Origin: Ophioderma brevispina
Lineage: Eukaryota > Echinodermata > Ophiuroidea > Amphilepidida > Ophiodermatidae
NCBI GenBank assembly: GCA_023653785.1
Contig: JAMKCH010005335.1
Location: forward strand, 62,001-126,000
DNA length: 64,000 nucleotides
Reading direction: 5' to 3'
Made by a program: the position numbers and the translations under genes. Positions 1 through 11,171 of the stretch are shown here, one piece after another (within the stretch, counting starts at the first letter, position 1; the number at the start of each line of letters is the position of its first letter). Below the pieces are notes generated by a model. The model made no database searches. It saw nothing but the letters and a program-made list of their open reading frames with translations, and was not told the DNA's origin.

Positions 1-131
1 AGATCTGACTTATTAAGTCAATTGCCTAGACTTACCCTTTGCACTGAACAGCACATTTAGGAAATAACCGCACAGATAACCTATCCTTTGTCGCCATGAT
101 AATTGCAATCCATTTTGATGCAAGAACTAAA

Positions 132-530
132 AACATCGTTCACGGACCGCGTTTTGTCGCCTGCCATGGTGGTTTGTGAATGATAGGCCTCAAATGACTT
201 GACCTTGATATGTGTGACCGTGATCTCATAACAAATGAGGGTTGCATGTAACTCCATAACCTAAGTTTGGTTCCAATTTTCAAATGAGGTCTGATTTTAC
301 ATTTTCAGCCCTTTTTACCAACTTGACCTCACATGACCTTTGACATTGGTAATGTGACCTTTGACCTCATCAACAATGGGGGATGTCAGTTGCACCTGTG
401 ACCCAAGTTTGGTTTATTATCCATCAAAGTATGTGGCCTATTACAGTGCCAAAGGTTAACCCTTTTGCACAACAACCGACAACACAACAACATAAAGTGA
501 TCCCTATTGTCTTCCTTCCTTAGAGACACT
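132..530 (+). mobile_element. R1 family element, degenerate copy 1
   Basis: This is the most eroded of five R1 copies. It keeps the head (an imperfect TTTTGTCGCCTGCC followed by a GGTTTGTGAATGATAGGCC-type segment), parts of the 153-bp internal unit (ACTTGACCTCACATGACC, TTTGGTTCCAATT) and the CAACA-rich tail ending near GATCCCTATTGTCTTCC. The closing GGCAGGCGACAC terminal repeat is almost unrecognisable. It was identified only by comparison with the copies at 7.4, 32.0, 33.2 and 40.8 kb. No coding capacity is seen. Confidence 0.75.
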
Positions 531-2643
531 ATCAAGTGATTTGACAAATATTTGAAATTTGCCGGAATAGCTTCAAAGTGAATGATAAGTCTGTAGAATT
601 CTCATAAGATACCTTTTCCAGCTGTAGAATTGACCGAAAGAAGAAAACTGCAGTGTTTTCCAAGATACGATCCTACCTTCAATTACTGTTGTCGTAAGTG
701 TCCGTTCGACAGTAATGCCACAAATCTCCGCTCTGTCCTTATTAGGTTGCTTCTGGTCTTATCATTTTGCAGGGGATGTTGGGATACCTGTACTTGTTTA
801 CATACATGCCAAAATCTGATTTTTTATGATTGTTCGATTTGCTATTTAGCAAATCACTGATAGGTCTTAAGTCAGGCGAAACAAAAATTGTGCTTTTGTA
901 ATCTCAAAAGAGTACTCCCATATTTAAATATTTGTAGACCAAAATGGGGCACATGGGGGGGGGGGGAGAAGGTCCCTTGAAATTCAAAGGTAGATATGAG
1001 CATGAACAAAAACTGCATAAAAGGGGTATTTTTTTGTCAACAGGCATTGATTAGGTGTCAAAACAGCAAACTATGGAAAAAGGGGTAATGTTATAACCCT
1101 GAAATTGTTGCGCCATGTTCCAGCATCTATCCACGCCCCCCCCCCTTTGAATAAAAGTGTCCCCCCCCCCCAAAAAAAAAAGAAAAAAGTTAAAACAAAT
1201 CTTCACATCTAATTCTTGCAATTCACAATTTAACATTGTGCCACTATGGCTGCCTTAGGAGGCTGTTTTTTCTCCCTTTTGAACAGGAATAAGTGTACAT
1301 CAACAGGCATACGAATACACTGAACATTTTAACTCTTCAATGTTTGTTTGTCAAAATAATGGTGATGGGCGACTTGCATGCAAGAAATGAACCACTAAAA
1401 AGCTACTTACAATAACTAAAATCCTTTTTTCTTTATGGTATTGAGTTGTTTTCAGAATTAATATCTCCAATACTGCATGTTAAGCCAATGGGGTGGGATG
1501 GGAACGTCAACTTTTGTCCAGTCGCGGCCCAGATTATTTTTTTGGGGGGGGTAAGTGAAATTTTGGAGCAGATATCAACATCTGTTAAGATTTTAACCAA
1601 TGTTGGTCAAACAATTGTGATTTTGCGTCCCCAAAATTTGGTGCTTTTGAACCTTTGGCAAAAATCTAATTTTATGCGGGGGGAGGGGGGAAGGAAGAAA
1701 ACTGGGGGTTTAGGGGGCAAACGGGGGTTAGCAAGAAAAAAAAAGATGGGAACTGGCAAGAGAAACCACTCTATGGGGAATAGCAAGCAATTGTCTACAC
1801 ATTAACATCAGGCATCAATACTCAAGACAATATGCTAGTGTAGATCATCTGTATTAGTGTATCAATTTTACATGTTCTAACCATTTCTTGTTTGCGAATT
1901 TACTGTAGTAATGTACGTGTATATCAAAGTACCACACAAAGAGATTGCCTCTAAGAAAAAATAATGGGATTTTAGGTATCCTCTAATTACCTTGAGTACC
2001 AATGATTTTCTCAAAAAATATTATACAGCAATATTATTTAACTTAACCCCGGAGCAAAACAACAATAAATTTGAATATATCTTATGATTGTAATTCTAAA
2101 TTCACATAAGAAATGTTATGTAATTTCAAACTATGAAGATTATTCTAGAACGAAAATACCCCTGTCTCAAAGCGGGGGGGCCACTCGCATATGAAATGGA
2201 TATGGGTGTAAAGGCTTGTTTGACGCTTCCAAAAACCTAGGGCGCATTAGGGGACAGAGGACTGAACAGAAATACGGTCTTTGGGTGAGCAGACAGCCTA
2301 ATAGCCCCCAAATAGGGGTGTTCCCAAGTGCCACATTGCAACATTTCCCAAAAAAACAATGGGTCTTGAATGAGTCTTTGCGAAATTAAAAAAAGGGGGG
2401 TCTTTGCGGAGAACATTTTTAAATTTTCCCTTAAAAAATAGGGGTCTTTGCATGACAAGGTGCTAAAAAGGGGAGTATTAACAACCCCCTTACATACGTA
2501 TCACTTCCAAAAGGGAGTGGGTCCCCCGCACAGTTGCATTTGGTGTTACTGCCTGTTTTTATTTCAGATACCCCCTTGACCCCATCTCTACCCAATCCAT
2601 TTTCCCTCTCCCTATTCAACCCCATTGTTGGTTCTTATCATTG
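531..2643. other. gene-free stretch with homopolymer tracts
   Basis: I see no supported gene here. The stretch has several poly-G/poly-C runs (near 955-966, 1136-1145, 1162-1171 and 1678-1690) and AT-rich filler. A 119-codon ORF at 1446-1805 is open mainly because of G-rich low-complexity sequence and resembles no protein I know. Confidence 0.6.
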
Positions 2644-2847
2644 AAGGTCAGTCCATACTTCATGCACTGCAGTGAATTGCATTCCCCGAAAGCAGGCCTG
2701 CTGCCCAAGATACTTCAATGCAGTACTGCAACAAAGTTAAAATCATTTTTTTAACTTGCATTGTGTGGGTTGCATTAAGTTGCAGTAGAAATGATCGATA
2801 TATCAGCACTGCACTGCCCATTGCAGTGAAAAGTGAGAATGGACCTT
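2644..2847. mobile_element. short MITE-like palindrome (about 200 bp)
   Basis: The ends are inverted: AAGGTCAGTCCATACTT at the left pairs with the reverse complement of AAGTGAGAATGGACCTT at the right, with a few mismatches. Just inside, CACTGCAGTGAATTGCA on the left mirrors GCACTGCACTGCCCATTGCAG on the right. The short length, lack of ORF and near-palindromic structure fit a MITE. I could not identify a target-site duplication. Confidence 0.5.
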
Positions 2848-3081
2848 TAGCACATACACCATAGCTCTCTCCATCCCCACAACATCCCTCACTTCAGTAA
2901 ATATAGAAACCACGGGACTTGACACTTAGCCCTGAGGATATGAACCTTTACTTAGTCAACAAAGTCTTGGCAATACGAATCTTGCAGAGACACTGGTCTA
3001 CACACCATATCACCTGACTGGGCTTCAACCTATGCCCCCCAAAATAAGAACAAAATTGCATAAGGTTCAATTCCAAATTAA

Positions 3082-3392
3082 AGGTGCAACTAGCGATTTA
3101 AATACTGAGGTGTTCCCAAAAAATTTGTGAAAATTTCTGATTTTTGCCCTTGATGTAAAGCTTTTCATTCTAAATATCCCCATCTGAAAGGGATTAAGCT
3201 TGCTTGAGAAAGTTTCTTTGCGTACAAAAGGGTGAACTATTGAAATATAAGCAAGTCAAAATCAGCTTTTTTCTCGCTTTAAGAGTTTGTAGCCAAATAC
3301 AAGGTAAGAGGATTATGAGTGTCTAATCTAATATGCAATTTTCTATATATACACAATATCTGGGTTTTTGCCTCAAAAATCTCTGTGCACCT
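3082..3392. mobile_element. TTAA-flanked MITE, family C copy 1
   Basis: The element begins AGGTGCAAC and ends with the inverse GTGCACCT, flanked on both sides by TTAA (3078-3081 and 3393-3396). The interior carries blocks shared with three other copies here: a GTGTTCCCAAAAAA block, CCCCATCTGAAAGGG, GTTTCTTTG, and CCTCAAAAATCTC near the right end. Length is 311 bp with no ORF. TTAA target duplication is typical of piggyBac and Kolobok transposons; which of the two mobilised this family is not decidable from the sequence. Confidence 0.8.
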
Positions 3393-3621
3393 TTAACTCA
3401 GTATGTCTTTTCAGATTGCTTGGGGGCAATCCAGTCATCTTTCAATTTCCCATGGAATAGGAAATGAAATAAGATAAACTAGTCCAAGAAAGGAAAAGGG
3501 CCATGTGGCACTAGGAACCAAGAGATATTATATTCACCTATGATTAGTAGTGTACACTGAGCTACAGATGCACATAGTAAAAGTGCAAAAAGCGGCTGAC
3601 TATACTACAGCAAAGAGTTAA

Positions 3622-3944
3622 GGTGCAATGAGAGTGTCCCTAAAAATGTGAAAATTATGATTTTTACACTATAATGGTTTAAAGCTTTCTATCAAAAATA
3701 ACCCCATGTGAAAGGATAAAGTTGAGAGTTCTTTGGTACAAAATTGTGAATTTTCTCATTTTCTATAGGAACAAATAGTAAATTCAGCCCTGTTATATTG
3801 AAATTAGCAAATGAAATGTCTCTTCTTTTCGCTTCAAGGCATTTTGTGATAAAAACAAGAAATCTATGAGGGTCTTATCTACAAAATCACTATATATGAC
3901 ACATGATCTATGGTTTGATGGACCCAAAATCTCTCATTGCACCT
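3622..3944. mobile_element. TTAA-flanked MITE, family C copy 2
   Basis: This second copy lies only 226 bp from copy 1, in the same orientation. It starts GGTGCAATGAGAG, ends CTCTCATTGCACCT, and is flanked by TTAA at 3618-3621 and 3945-3948. The terminal repeats match the consensus AGGTGCAACGAGAGATT better than copy 1. The interior shares the CCCCATGTGAAAGGATAAA and GTTCTTTGGTACAAAA blocks. No ORF. Confidence 0.8.
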
Positions 3945-4329
3945 TTAAAAGGGCGAGTGCCTGCGGCCAAGTCAGGAAGAAAAGCTAATGCACAAGACCT
4001 GAGAATATGATTGACATGTGTTGTATCCATACGTACATCAAAAGACTTCTTTCATTTGGACCACGCCTCAATATATTTCAATCTACATCTTATAATTGAA
4101 AGGATTATACCTTGGCCAAATTTAAAAAAAAACAATTCACAGTCCTAGATCTCTATTTGATTTGCAGACAAACGTGGTTTGTGGGGTAAGGGTGTACAAT
4201 ATTTCACTTATAATATATTGACTGGTACTTTTGCAAACCCATCTGCTTGCCTAAAACATCAAAACAAGACACTGTTGTACCCACCCCCACCACATAAGTT
4301 TTGACAAGCAAATGAATCAAATCCCTTAA

Positions 4330-4855
4330 CAACAATAATAGCACATTGTTTGAGAGAGCACCCCCAATTTTTCAAAAAATTTTTGGAGATGTTTACACGG
4401 TTGCATTGGTACTGGCTAGGTAACTATAACCTGGAATGGTAAGCTCGAATATATGTCTGTGTCGCAATGCGCAAATGAAGGGATGTGGTAATTGGGATAT
4501 AATTCAAACAGGCTGCTGGAAATGGCTCTTCAATAAGAAATAGCAGGTAATAGCACCATGTACGTCTATAACAATATCCATTAGTGTTTTATTGGTTCAG
4601 GCAAGTTAAGTTAGAGCGTCATTTATTGATCCGGTGGACTATGCATCACGGGACGGACACAACCTTGCATTTCCAGCTCTGCGTAAGTAAAATCTGGGAT
4701 CCCAATCTCTTACAAAATCCACTTATGATGATAATTATGCTTCTTAGATCTCGCCTTATGCAGGTTTAGTTCCTAGGCAATTACACAACATAACTGTGAC
4801 AAATATCAAATTTTGAAAATTGGGGGTGCTCTTCCAAGAATGTGCGTCTAATTGC
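4330..4855. mobile_element. TTAA-flanked MITE, family B copy 1
   Basis: This 526-bp element has inverted ends built around GAGAGCACCCCCAATTTTTC (left) and GAAAATTGGGGGTGCTCTTC (right). Outside that block, TAGCACATT and AATGTGCG continue the inverted match. TTAA lies on both sides (4326-4329 and 4856-4859). It has the same length as the second copy at 60785-61310, and both contain conserved interior blocks (a GGTAACTAT-like block near the left end, an AACAAATATCAAA-like block near the right). The short ORF at 4584-4769 has no counterpart in the other copy and is not a gene. Confidence 0.8.
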
Positions 4856-5433
4856 TTAAAGTGGTAGAAAATATTCATTAGCCACATCATTAAAGAATCG
4901 CAATGGTATTGTCATCAACAATCATTAATGACTGAAAAAAGAACTTTGACTCAAAAACTGCAGTCACAATAACTTTTTGCAAGGATTGGAGTTAGGATCC
5001 ATTGTACAATATCCCTATTTTGGCATACAATCAGTAGAGCCAGTATAATCGGTCAACAAGATTTGCAAGGATCCCTGTACAAGCCATCAAATGACAGGGA
5101 TAGGGCGCTTAAACAGTTCATGATATATTCTCAAAATGACTTGCTTTCTGTGCCACTGGATAGTTTTGTTTTATCCAAGTGATTTGAAAGAACTTTCTGT
5201 TATTGTGCCACAACCTCCTTATAATATAAATTTGGCAGCCTAAAGGATAATTGCATGTTGTGATGGCACAATAAGAATTCAAACTGAAAATTTCATAATT
5301 TGATTTTAACAAAAAAATATAATTCTACAAAAATCCCTGATACACCACGCAAGTTCTTGTTCATCTTTGGAAGTGGAAAGAAAGAAAAACAAACTGAAAA
5401 ACTAATGTGTTTGCTGTAAGAATATTTTTTGTT

Positions 5434-6911
5434 GGGTCATTCCCATGCCAATTAACAAATTGAGTCACCATCACCTCATGGATTTCTTTTCCTTTTTGGT
5501 GTATTGCAAGATATTCATGAGAAAATAAATCCTGAAAATTGAGCTCTGTACCTCTTTTCGTTTTTTTCATGGCTGACAGCAATTTAAATTGAAGATCACC
5601 TCAATAAACAAGTACCGGTGTGAATTCAATATTCAGAGGGCCATAAAAGTAAGAAATTACACCCCTCAGATCCTTTAAACTTGGCATTCAGGATACTTTG
5701 CTGCCGATTGCAAATAATGTGATCAGAAAAAGGCACCTTGCTCGATTATTTTTAAAGGTACAGGGGGTCAAAAATGGCTCAAATGCCACTTCGCGACCTA
5801 CTTTTGGGGGGGGGTATTGTCAAAACAGTAGAAGTTGATATTAACTTCCAAATTTGGGCTGGTGAAAGCGGATCTTGAATACTACCCAGTGTGTACAATC
5901 TTATACTTTATATTTCAGCTTTATTGGAAGCGATATAGCTGTTGCAAAAAGCAAAAAGTTCCAAATTAACCTTGATGACCCCCTAAAAATCAATTTCAGA
6001 CAGTTCTGCACCAATTGCTTGAAATATGGTTAAGAGGGGGCCCCTGCTGAAGTGTGTTGCAAAGTTTCAACATGGGTTTGTCTAAACTGGCCTTATGTTA
6101 AGGTCAACAGCGTTTCAAAGAATCTAAACTTTCAACTAATATCAGAAAGTTCCCACTGAAATGTTACACGGAATTCCTGAACTTGGTAACCTGGGTATTC
6201 AGTACACGTTTAAGACTTTGAATCCAAGTTTGAATGGTCGAAACTTCTAACAATGAAATTGAATTCCAATATTATCACCTTATAGAACATGATACTAGGT
6301 CTGGACCAAATTTCAGCTTGGTGTCTTGTTGGTAAGGAATTTACTAATACTCTTTAATTATTCTAATGAATCCTTATAGTAAACCGTGAAACTGTGCAAG
6401 TTAATACACAGTTTGCAAAGTTTCAGTGTTCAGGTTCTTGTGTGTTTCAATGGGAATTCTTTCAAAACTGAATTACATTAAGTAGGGATTTTTTGAAGAC
6501 CAGTAACTTATAGAAGACACTTAGAACCACAATGAAACTTTGCCCACATATTACAAGGACCCCCCCGCAAAACATATTTCAAGCAGGATTGGAGCAGAAT
6601 GTCGGACATGGGTTGTTAGGGGGGAAGAAGTCAAGGTCAAATTGATTTTTTTACTTTTTGCGACAGCTTATCTCTTCCAACAAAGCTGATTATAAGTATA
6701 AATTGTACACATTGTCCCCCGGTACATGTGGTTTTGAGGTGACCCCCCTCAAATTTAAAATTGTGCAGCCGTTGAAAAACGAAAAGAGGACAGAGCTGCA
6801 AATTTTTCAGAATTCAGTTTCTCATGAATATCTTTCAATACACCTAAAAAAGAAAGAAATCCAGAAGGTGCTGGTGTACTTGATTTGTTGACAATTGGCA
6901 TGGAATGACCC
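5434..6911. mobile_element. foldback element (1.5 kb) with long inverted arms
   Basis: Left arm 5434 to about 6085 is the inverse of right arm about 6530-6911. The ends read GGGTCATTCCCATGCC and GGCATGGAATGACCC, and TGTT borders both sides (5430-5433 and 6912-6915), a possible 4-bp target duplication. Matching blocks run along both arms: CATGAATATCTT, AGAAATCC, AGCTTTATTGGAAGCGATA with TATCTCTTCCAACAAAGCT, and CTTGAAATATG with CATATTTCAAG. Because the arms mirror each other, the same short peptide (SHEYL-IH-K-KEI) is readable on opposite strands at 5361-5582 and 6658-6891; this is a structural echo, not two genes. Confidence 0.75.
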
Positions 6912-7009
6912 TGTTGGCATATAAGCGGTTCCCAATATACACCAATTTTACAAAATTGTGCAAGAATTAGAAATCAGAAGACATTTAAAGCATAAAACCC
7001 ACAATTTTC

Positions 7010-7125
7010 AGGGGGTTTTGTCCCCTGGCCCCCCCACCAGGGCTTCGCCCCTGGACCCCATCCATTTTGTAGGTTCAGATGCGCCAGTGGCCACAATGTA
7101 AAATTCTAGCTACGCCACTGCTAAA
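7010..7125. repeat. dispersed repeat fragment
   Basis: A G/C-rich palindromic segment (TTTTGTCCCCTGGCCCC, then AGGGCTTCGCCCCTGGACCCC) is followed by GCGCCAGTGGCCACAATG and TAGCTACGCCACTG. Short segments of this style are common at the ends of metazoan interspersed repeats. No coding potential, and I cannot name a family. Confidence 0.35.
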
Positions 7126-7430
7126 GAAAAGAATTCAGTCAAACCACTGGCATGAATAATCTCATACTTTTCATCATCCCATTTTGCCTCTAAATTATTG
7201 GTTTAAGGGGGCAATCTCTCTGGCATATCCTTTGTGAAAGGAAACATTATAACCCTTTCCATAAGGAAAAAAAATATGTTCGTCTCAGCTTCCTGCTTGC
7301 ATCAGTGCAAAATTCACATTTTACTGCATTTCTTTTTTGTTGAGGTCTTCAAGAGAATTAATAGAATGTTGTTTTAAAAAATGTTGATTTATAAAATGTT
7401 TCGGCTGCAAGGTGGCCAAAAAAATAAAAA

Positions 7431-8031
7431 ATACATCGGTCCTCGGACCGCATGTGTCGCCTGCCGTCGCGGTTTGTAATGATAGGTCTCTTATGACCTT
7501 GACCGTTGGCATGTGACCTTTGACTTTATTAACAAATGAGGGACCCAATGTTGCACCTATGATTCAAGTTTGGTTCCAATTGAACTTCAAATTTTCAATT
7601 TAGGTCAATTTTACATTTTCAGCCTATCTTACAACTTGACCTCACATGACCTTTGATCTTGGTATGTGACCTTTGACTTTATTAACAAATGAGGGACCCA
7701 ATGTTGCACCTATGATTCAAGTTTGGTTCCAATTGAACTTCAAATTTTCAATTTAGGTCAATTTTACATTTTCAGCCTATCTTACAACTTGACCTCACAT
7801 GACCTTTGATCTTGGTATGTGACCTTTGACCTCATCAGCAAATGTGGGATCCCATGTTGCATCTGTGACTGAAGTTTGGTTTAAATCCATCAAAGTATGC
7901 GGATATTACAAGCAAATGTTAACCCTTTTCACAACAACAACAGACGACATCAACAACAGACTTCAGTGGACAAAGTGATCCCTACGTGTCTTCCTGCCTT
8001 AGGGCAGGCGACAAGGGCAGGCGACACAAAA
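7431..8031 (+). mobile_element. R1 family element, copy 2
   Basis: Head: ATACATCGGTCCTCGGACCG, then TGTGTCGCCTGCC (terminal inverted repeat). The body holds tandem units of 153 bp. The units starting near 7512 and 7665 appear identical over their whole length, which points to recent homogenisation. The tail is the CAACAACAGACGACATC region, then GATCCCTACGTGTCTTCC. The closing terminal repeat is duplicated (GGGCAGGCGACA followed by GGGCAGGCGACACAAA). Only the last unit keeps a perfect TGACCTTTGACCT. No ORF. Confidence 0.85.
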
Positions 8032-9416
8032 AAGTGGTCTAAAAACGCATTAAAAGTATTTTCTGTATTGCGCATAGTTTTTTGACAAAAAAAACATAGG
8101 GTTTTGAGCTAAATGAAGCAGATACGAACTTCTTTTTTGGCCTAACCAAACCCTAAATTCTATAACCTCAAACCCTACTCTTAAAACACCATCCTAACAC
8201 TAATTTGTGTTAGCTTAATTTCACAACTCACAAAAACAAAGGATAAACTGTCTGCTCCTATATCTGTATTCAAGAACCAACTCAAAGCTAGTGTTTTACA
8301 CCTGATGTAATATGTCCATCAAATCGCCATGCAACACAATTACCCCATGTGTAAAAGGTGGGTACAACAAATGCTAGCCAATTTGATTGTGAGCCAGCTT
8401 TAACACTATCTTTAACACTTGAAGATACCCCACCCAATTACAACAATATTTTTCTCTGTTTCATACAGAGGATGATCACCAACATATTTTAATGTCAAAA
8501 CTTCAATTGAATCTGATATACCATTTTGATGAGAGCAGTAATTGTGCGTATTACCATACTGCAAACATTATTTTCCGGTTACTGTAAACAATATTTTAGC
8601 CTGTAGTATCACAATAGGAAAGAAGTCAGTCACAATATTTTGCAGATGGGATGAGAAAAATACAAGATTTTCAGTGGTGCCAAAACCTCAGGTTTGATGA
8701 TGTGAAAGGTGGGGGGATCGAGGCTGAGGATCAGTGTAGGGGAGGGTCCATGTTGACCCAGAATTTTGATTTTTTTTGTGCGCCATCAGTTGCGCATATT
8801 TTGGTGAAAAAATTCAAATTGGCTATGGCATTTTTATACCAATTAGCATAAAGAAGCATATTGGTGAGGCTATTCAAAATTGGTTTTGCCCCTTAAATTG
8901 TACTGGAGTAACTTTTGAATTTTTATTTCAGAATGTAATTGTATTTATGAACCAAATTTTATGGAAAAGTCCTTTGGGAAAGTGATTTTCATTTTTGGGC
9001 AGGAGAAATTTATGCTTGTCATAAAAATAATTTCTTGGACCGCCTTTTAAATCTGTATAACCAATCTTCATTTGTTTTCCTGTTATGTGGTCGTGTTGAT
9101 GTACCCCACCAATGATCAGAGTTTTAGTAACACATTCCAACGGCAAAGTGGTTTACAGAAAGGGGGTTCACTTTGATCCCTGTTATGTACAAATGGAAGT
9201 TCAAAAGACTTCATACTCTTAAGTGTTAATTCTGTCCCTGAGTATAGTTATGCTATTGTGCCTTACCAATGGATCCATCATTGAACATGTTCATGTTCAA
9301 GTTGCATTGCCAAAACTTACTCTGTTGCTTATTGGATTCTCATTATCTTTACTGGAGCTTTTCTTTAAAAGTATTGTCCAATTGTAAAAACTTTTTTTAC
9401 AGAGTCACTTCAGATA
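8032..9416. other. no gene seen
   Basis: AT-rich anonymous sequence. The ORFs here (8651-8851, 8776-8985, 8928-9146) overlap each other on both strands, lack splice or start context and resemble nothing known. No repeat shared with the rest of the window was noticed. Confidence 0.5.
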
Positions 9417-9417
9417 A

Positions 9418-9560
9418 ATAAATGTGATAGAAAACAGGCTAGGCCAATAGAGATGCTCTGTATCCTCGTATTCAGGCAAAAAGCAACCTAATAAATGTGA
9501 TAGAAAACATGGCTAGCCATAAGATGCTCTGTATCCTCGTATTCGAGCAAAAAGTCAAAC
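9418..9560. repeat. tandem duplication, 73-bp unit
   Basis: Two adjacent units begin ATAAATGTGATAGAAAACA (9418 and 9491). Both contain GATGCTCTGTATCCTCGTAT followed by a CAAAAAG segment. They differ by small indels (GGCTAGGCCAATAGA against TGGCTAGCCATAA). Confidence 0.8.
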
Positions 9561-9780
9561 ATCAGCACGGGCTATTGGACTTGGCCTTCACTATGAGTTA
9601 CAATATGTCTCATCCACCAAGGACACAGGTCAGTGGGTTGTACTTGTTACACACATTTGACGATGAACTGACCTATGTGTGTCTGTGGATCAATATGATC
9701 ATACCCTAAAAACCAGGGGGTGTATTTTCTAACTACACTGTGAATGGAAGGTACTGAATCGTGCATTGGGTAATGGAGAA

Positions 9781-9786
9781 TTTATT
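9781..9786 (-). promoter_or_regulatory. candidate poly(A) signal of GTF2F2
   Basis: AATAAA on the minus strand, a few bases after the stop codon of the proposed last GTF2F2 exon. The position is suitable but unusually close to the stop, and AATAAA is common in AT-rich DNA. Confidence 0.4.
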
Positions 9787-9791
9787 AGCTT

Positions 9792-9920
9792 CTAGTGCTT
9801 GGTTGTCTTCTTCCTTGGTTCGTGATATGGTCTGTATTCAGGCGTCAGTTCCCTACATGTGTTTGTGCGTGCTTCATGTTGTAGATTCCAATCGTCTTTC
9901 AGATTTCCTTTAAGGAGGTT
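9792..9920 (-). CDS. GTF2F2: probable terminal exon of GTF2F2 (divergent)
   Basis: Read on the minus strand, this segment gives NLLKGNLKDDW, then RTNTCRELTPEYRPYHEP and a lysine-rich end before TAG. It aligns over about 32 residues, nearly without gaps, with the RAP30 C-terminus (human YLKEILKEIG, NTWELKPEYRHY). ELxPEYRxY is the clearest shared motif. It lies downstream of the winged-helix exon in the right order and strand, with AATAAA just after the stop. Oddities: several core residues are changed, the Trp of NTWEL is disrupted by what looks like a three-base insertion, and no good splice acceptor sits at the expected boundary. The frame is open to a CAG at 9954-9956, but residues there do not match RAP30. 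It may be the real exon with sequence errors, or a decayed duplicate of it. Confidence 0.55.
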   Translation of the reverse strand, partial: NLLKGNLKDDWNLQHEARTNTCRELTPEYRPYHEPRKKTTKH

Positions 9921-10553
9921 GGCGTTGGTACAACACGAAATAGGAAAATTAGTCTGAGTTAAAGGGATAAGAGGGATTTGCTTAATCACAAACATTGAAA
10001 AAAATGGCACAAAAAAATGCATTGTATCTGTCTTCTTTGTTACTATGGCCTGGATTGTGCTAAACATAGACCTGCAGTGGTTGGTCTATTGAATCTTTTA
10101 TTAAAGACAAAACTATATACTCCATGGGATCAAAGAGATAAAGATGCTTGCATAAGGACATTGGTTACGCATATTGGCGAAGTAACTGATTTCTGCGCAG
10201 TTATTATTGACTAATTATACCTTTCAATACTATGGGGTATGTCAAGTGCAAAAGTTGCACATTTGATTGAAAATTAATAAAATGTCATCACAATTTCTTT
10301 TCCTAAATATCAGTGACCAGCAGATGTACATCATGCTGCATTGACTCGAGCAATAGCACTGTTGATATCCAGTAAATCCTCTCGGTATGCAGAGGATAAA
10401 GTACTTTTTATCTTGAAGTACAGAGCCATTGTTATTACCCACACAGTTGAAACAGATTTCAGGTGCCAATCACCCGATTAAGATCGAGCTATTTTTTTCA
10501 TGACGCAAAGCACAAGATACTTGTCCTCTTTCACGAATAAATAAACTTCTAGG

Positions 10554-10969
10554 CTTCTACTGTGCGTTCAATTAACTTTGACCGTATATTTCATCATTTT
10601 TCCGAAAAGGAAACAAAGATGAACAAAAAATCATGAAAGAAAAGTTGTTTGGCAGACTGTGATCTAACATCTTTGTGCAGAAACAAAACTTAACTTACAG
10701 TAACTTGCCGCGTAACCCCATTTCTATTCAATTTACCGTGTTGTTAGCATAGGTCGCTAGACCCCCTTATTTTGTATTTTTCTAAATACATGGTGGTAAA
10801 TTGAATAGAAATGAGGTCCAGCAATAAGTTCTGGATCTTGGTTCTGCACAAAGATGTTAGGTCACAGCTTACCAAGCAACATATTCACCATGAGTTTTGA
10901 TCACATTAGTTTCTTTTTTCAATAAATGATGAAATATACAGTCAAAATTATTGAACTCACAGTAGAACC
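10554..10969. mobile_element. palindromic MITE inside the foldback element
   Basis: Inverted ends CTTCTACTGTGCGTTCAAT and ATTGAACTCACAGTAGAAC continue through a shared TATATTTCATCATTT block. An inner pair repeats the symmetry: TAACATCTTTGTGCAGAA against TTCTGCACAAAGATGTTA, and ATTTCTATTCAATTTACC against GGTAAATTGAATAGAAAT. The whole 416-bp segment could fold into one long hairpin. Confidence 0.75.
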
Positions 10970-11019
10970 TCAAAGTTTTTTTTTTAATTGCGAATGAGGC
11001 CAGCTCAATCCAAACTTAT

Positions 11020-11171
11020 GGGTAGACATTTCATATAGGACTCCCAAGTATACAAATGAGTATTGCCATTGATTCCATCCTGCGCTACTTAACAACATCA
11101 TACAGAGCATGATGGAATCAATGGCAATACGTCATTTGCGTACTTGGGGCTTCTATGTGAAACGTCTACCC
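11020..11171. mobile_element. small palindromic MITE (about 150 bp)
   Basis: GGGTAGACATTTCATATAGG pairs with CTATGTGAAACGTCTACCC, and TATTGCCATTGATTCCATC pairs with GATGGAATCAATGGCAATA. Arms of roughly 60 bp surround a 20-30 bp centre. It lies between the arms of the larger foldback element. No ORF. Confidence 0.75.
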
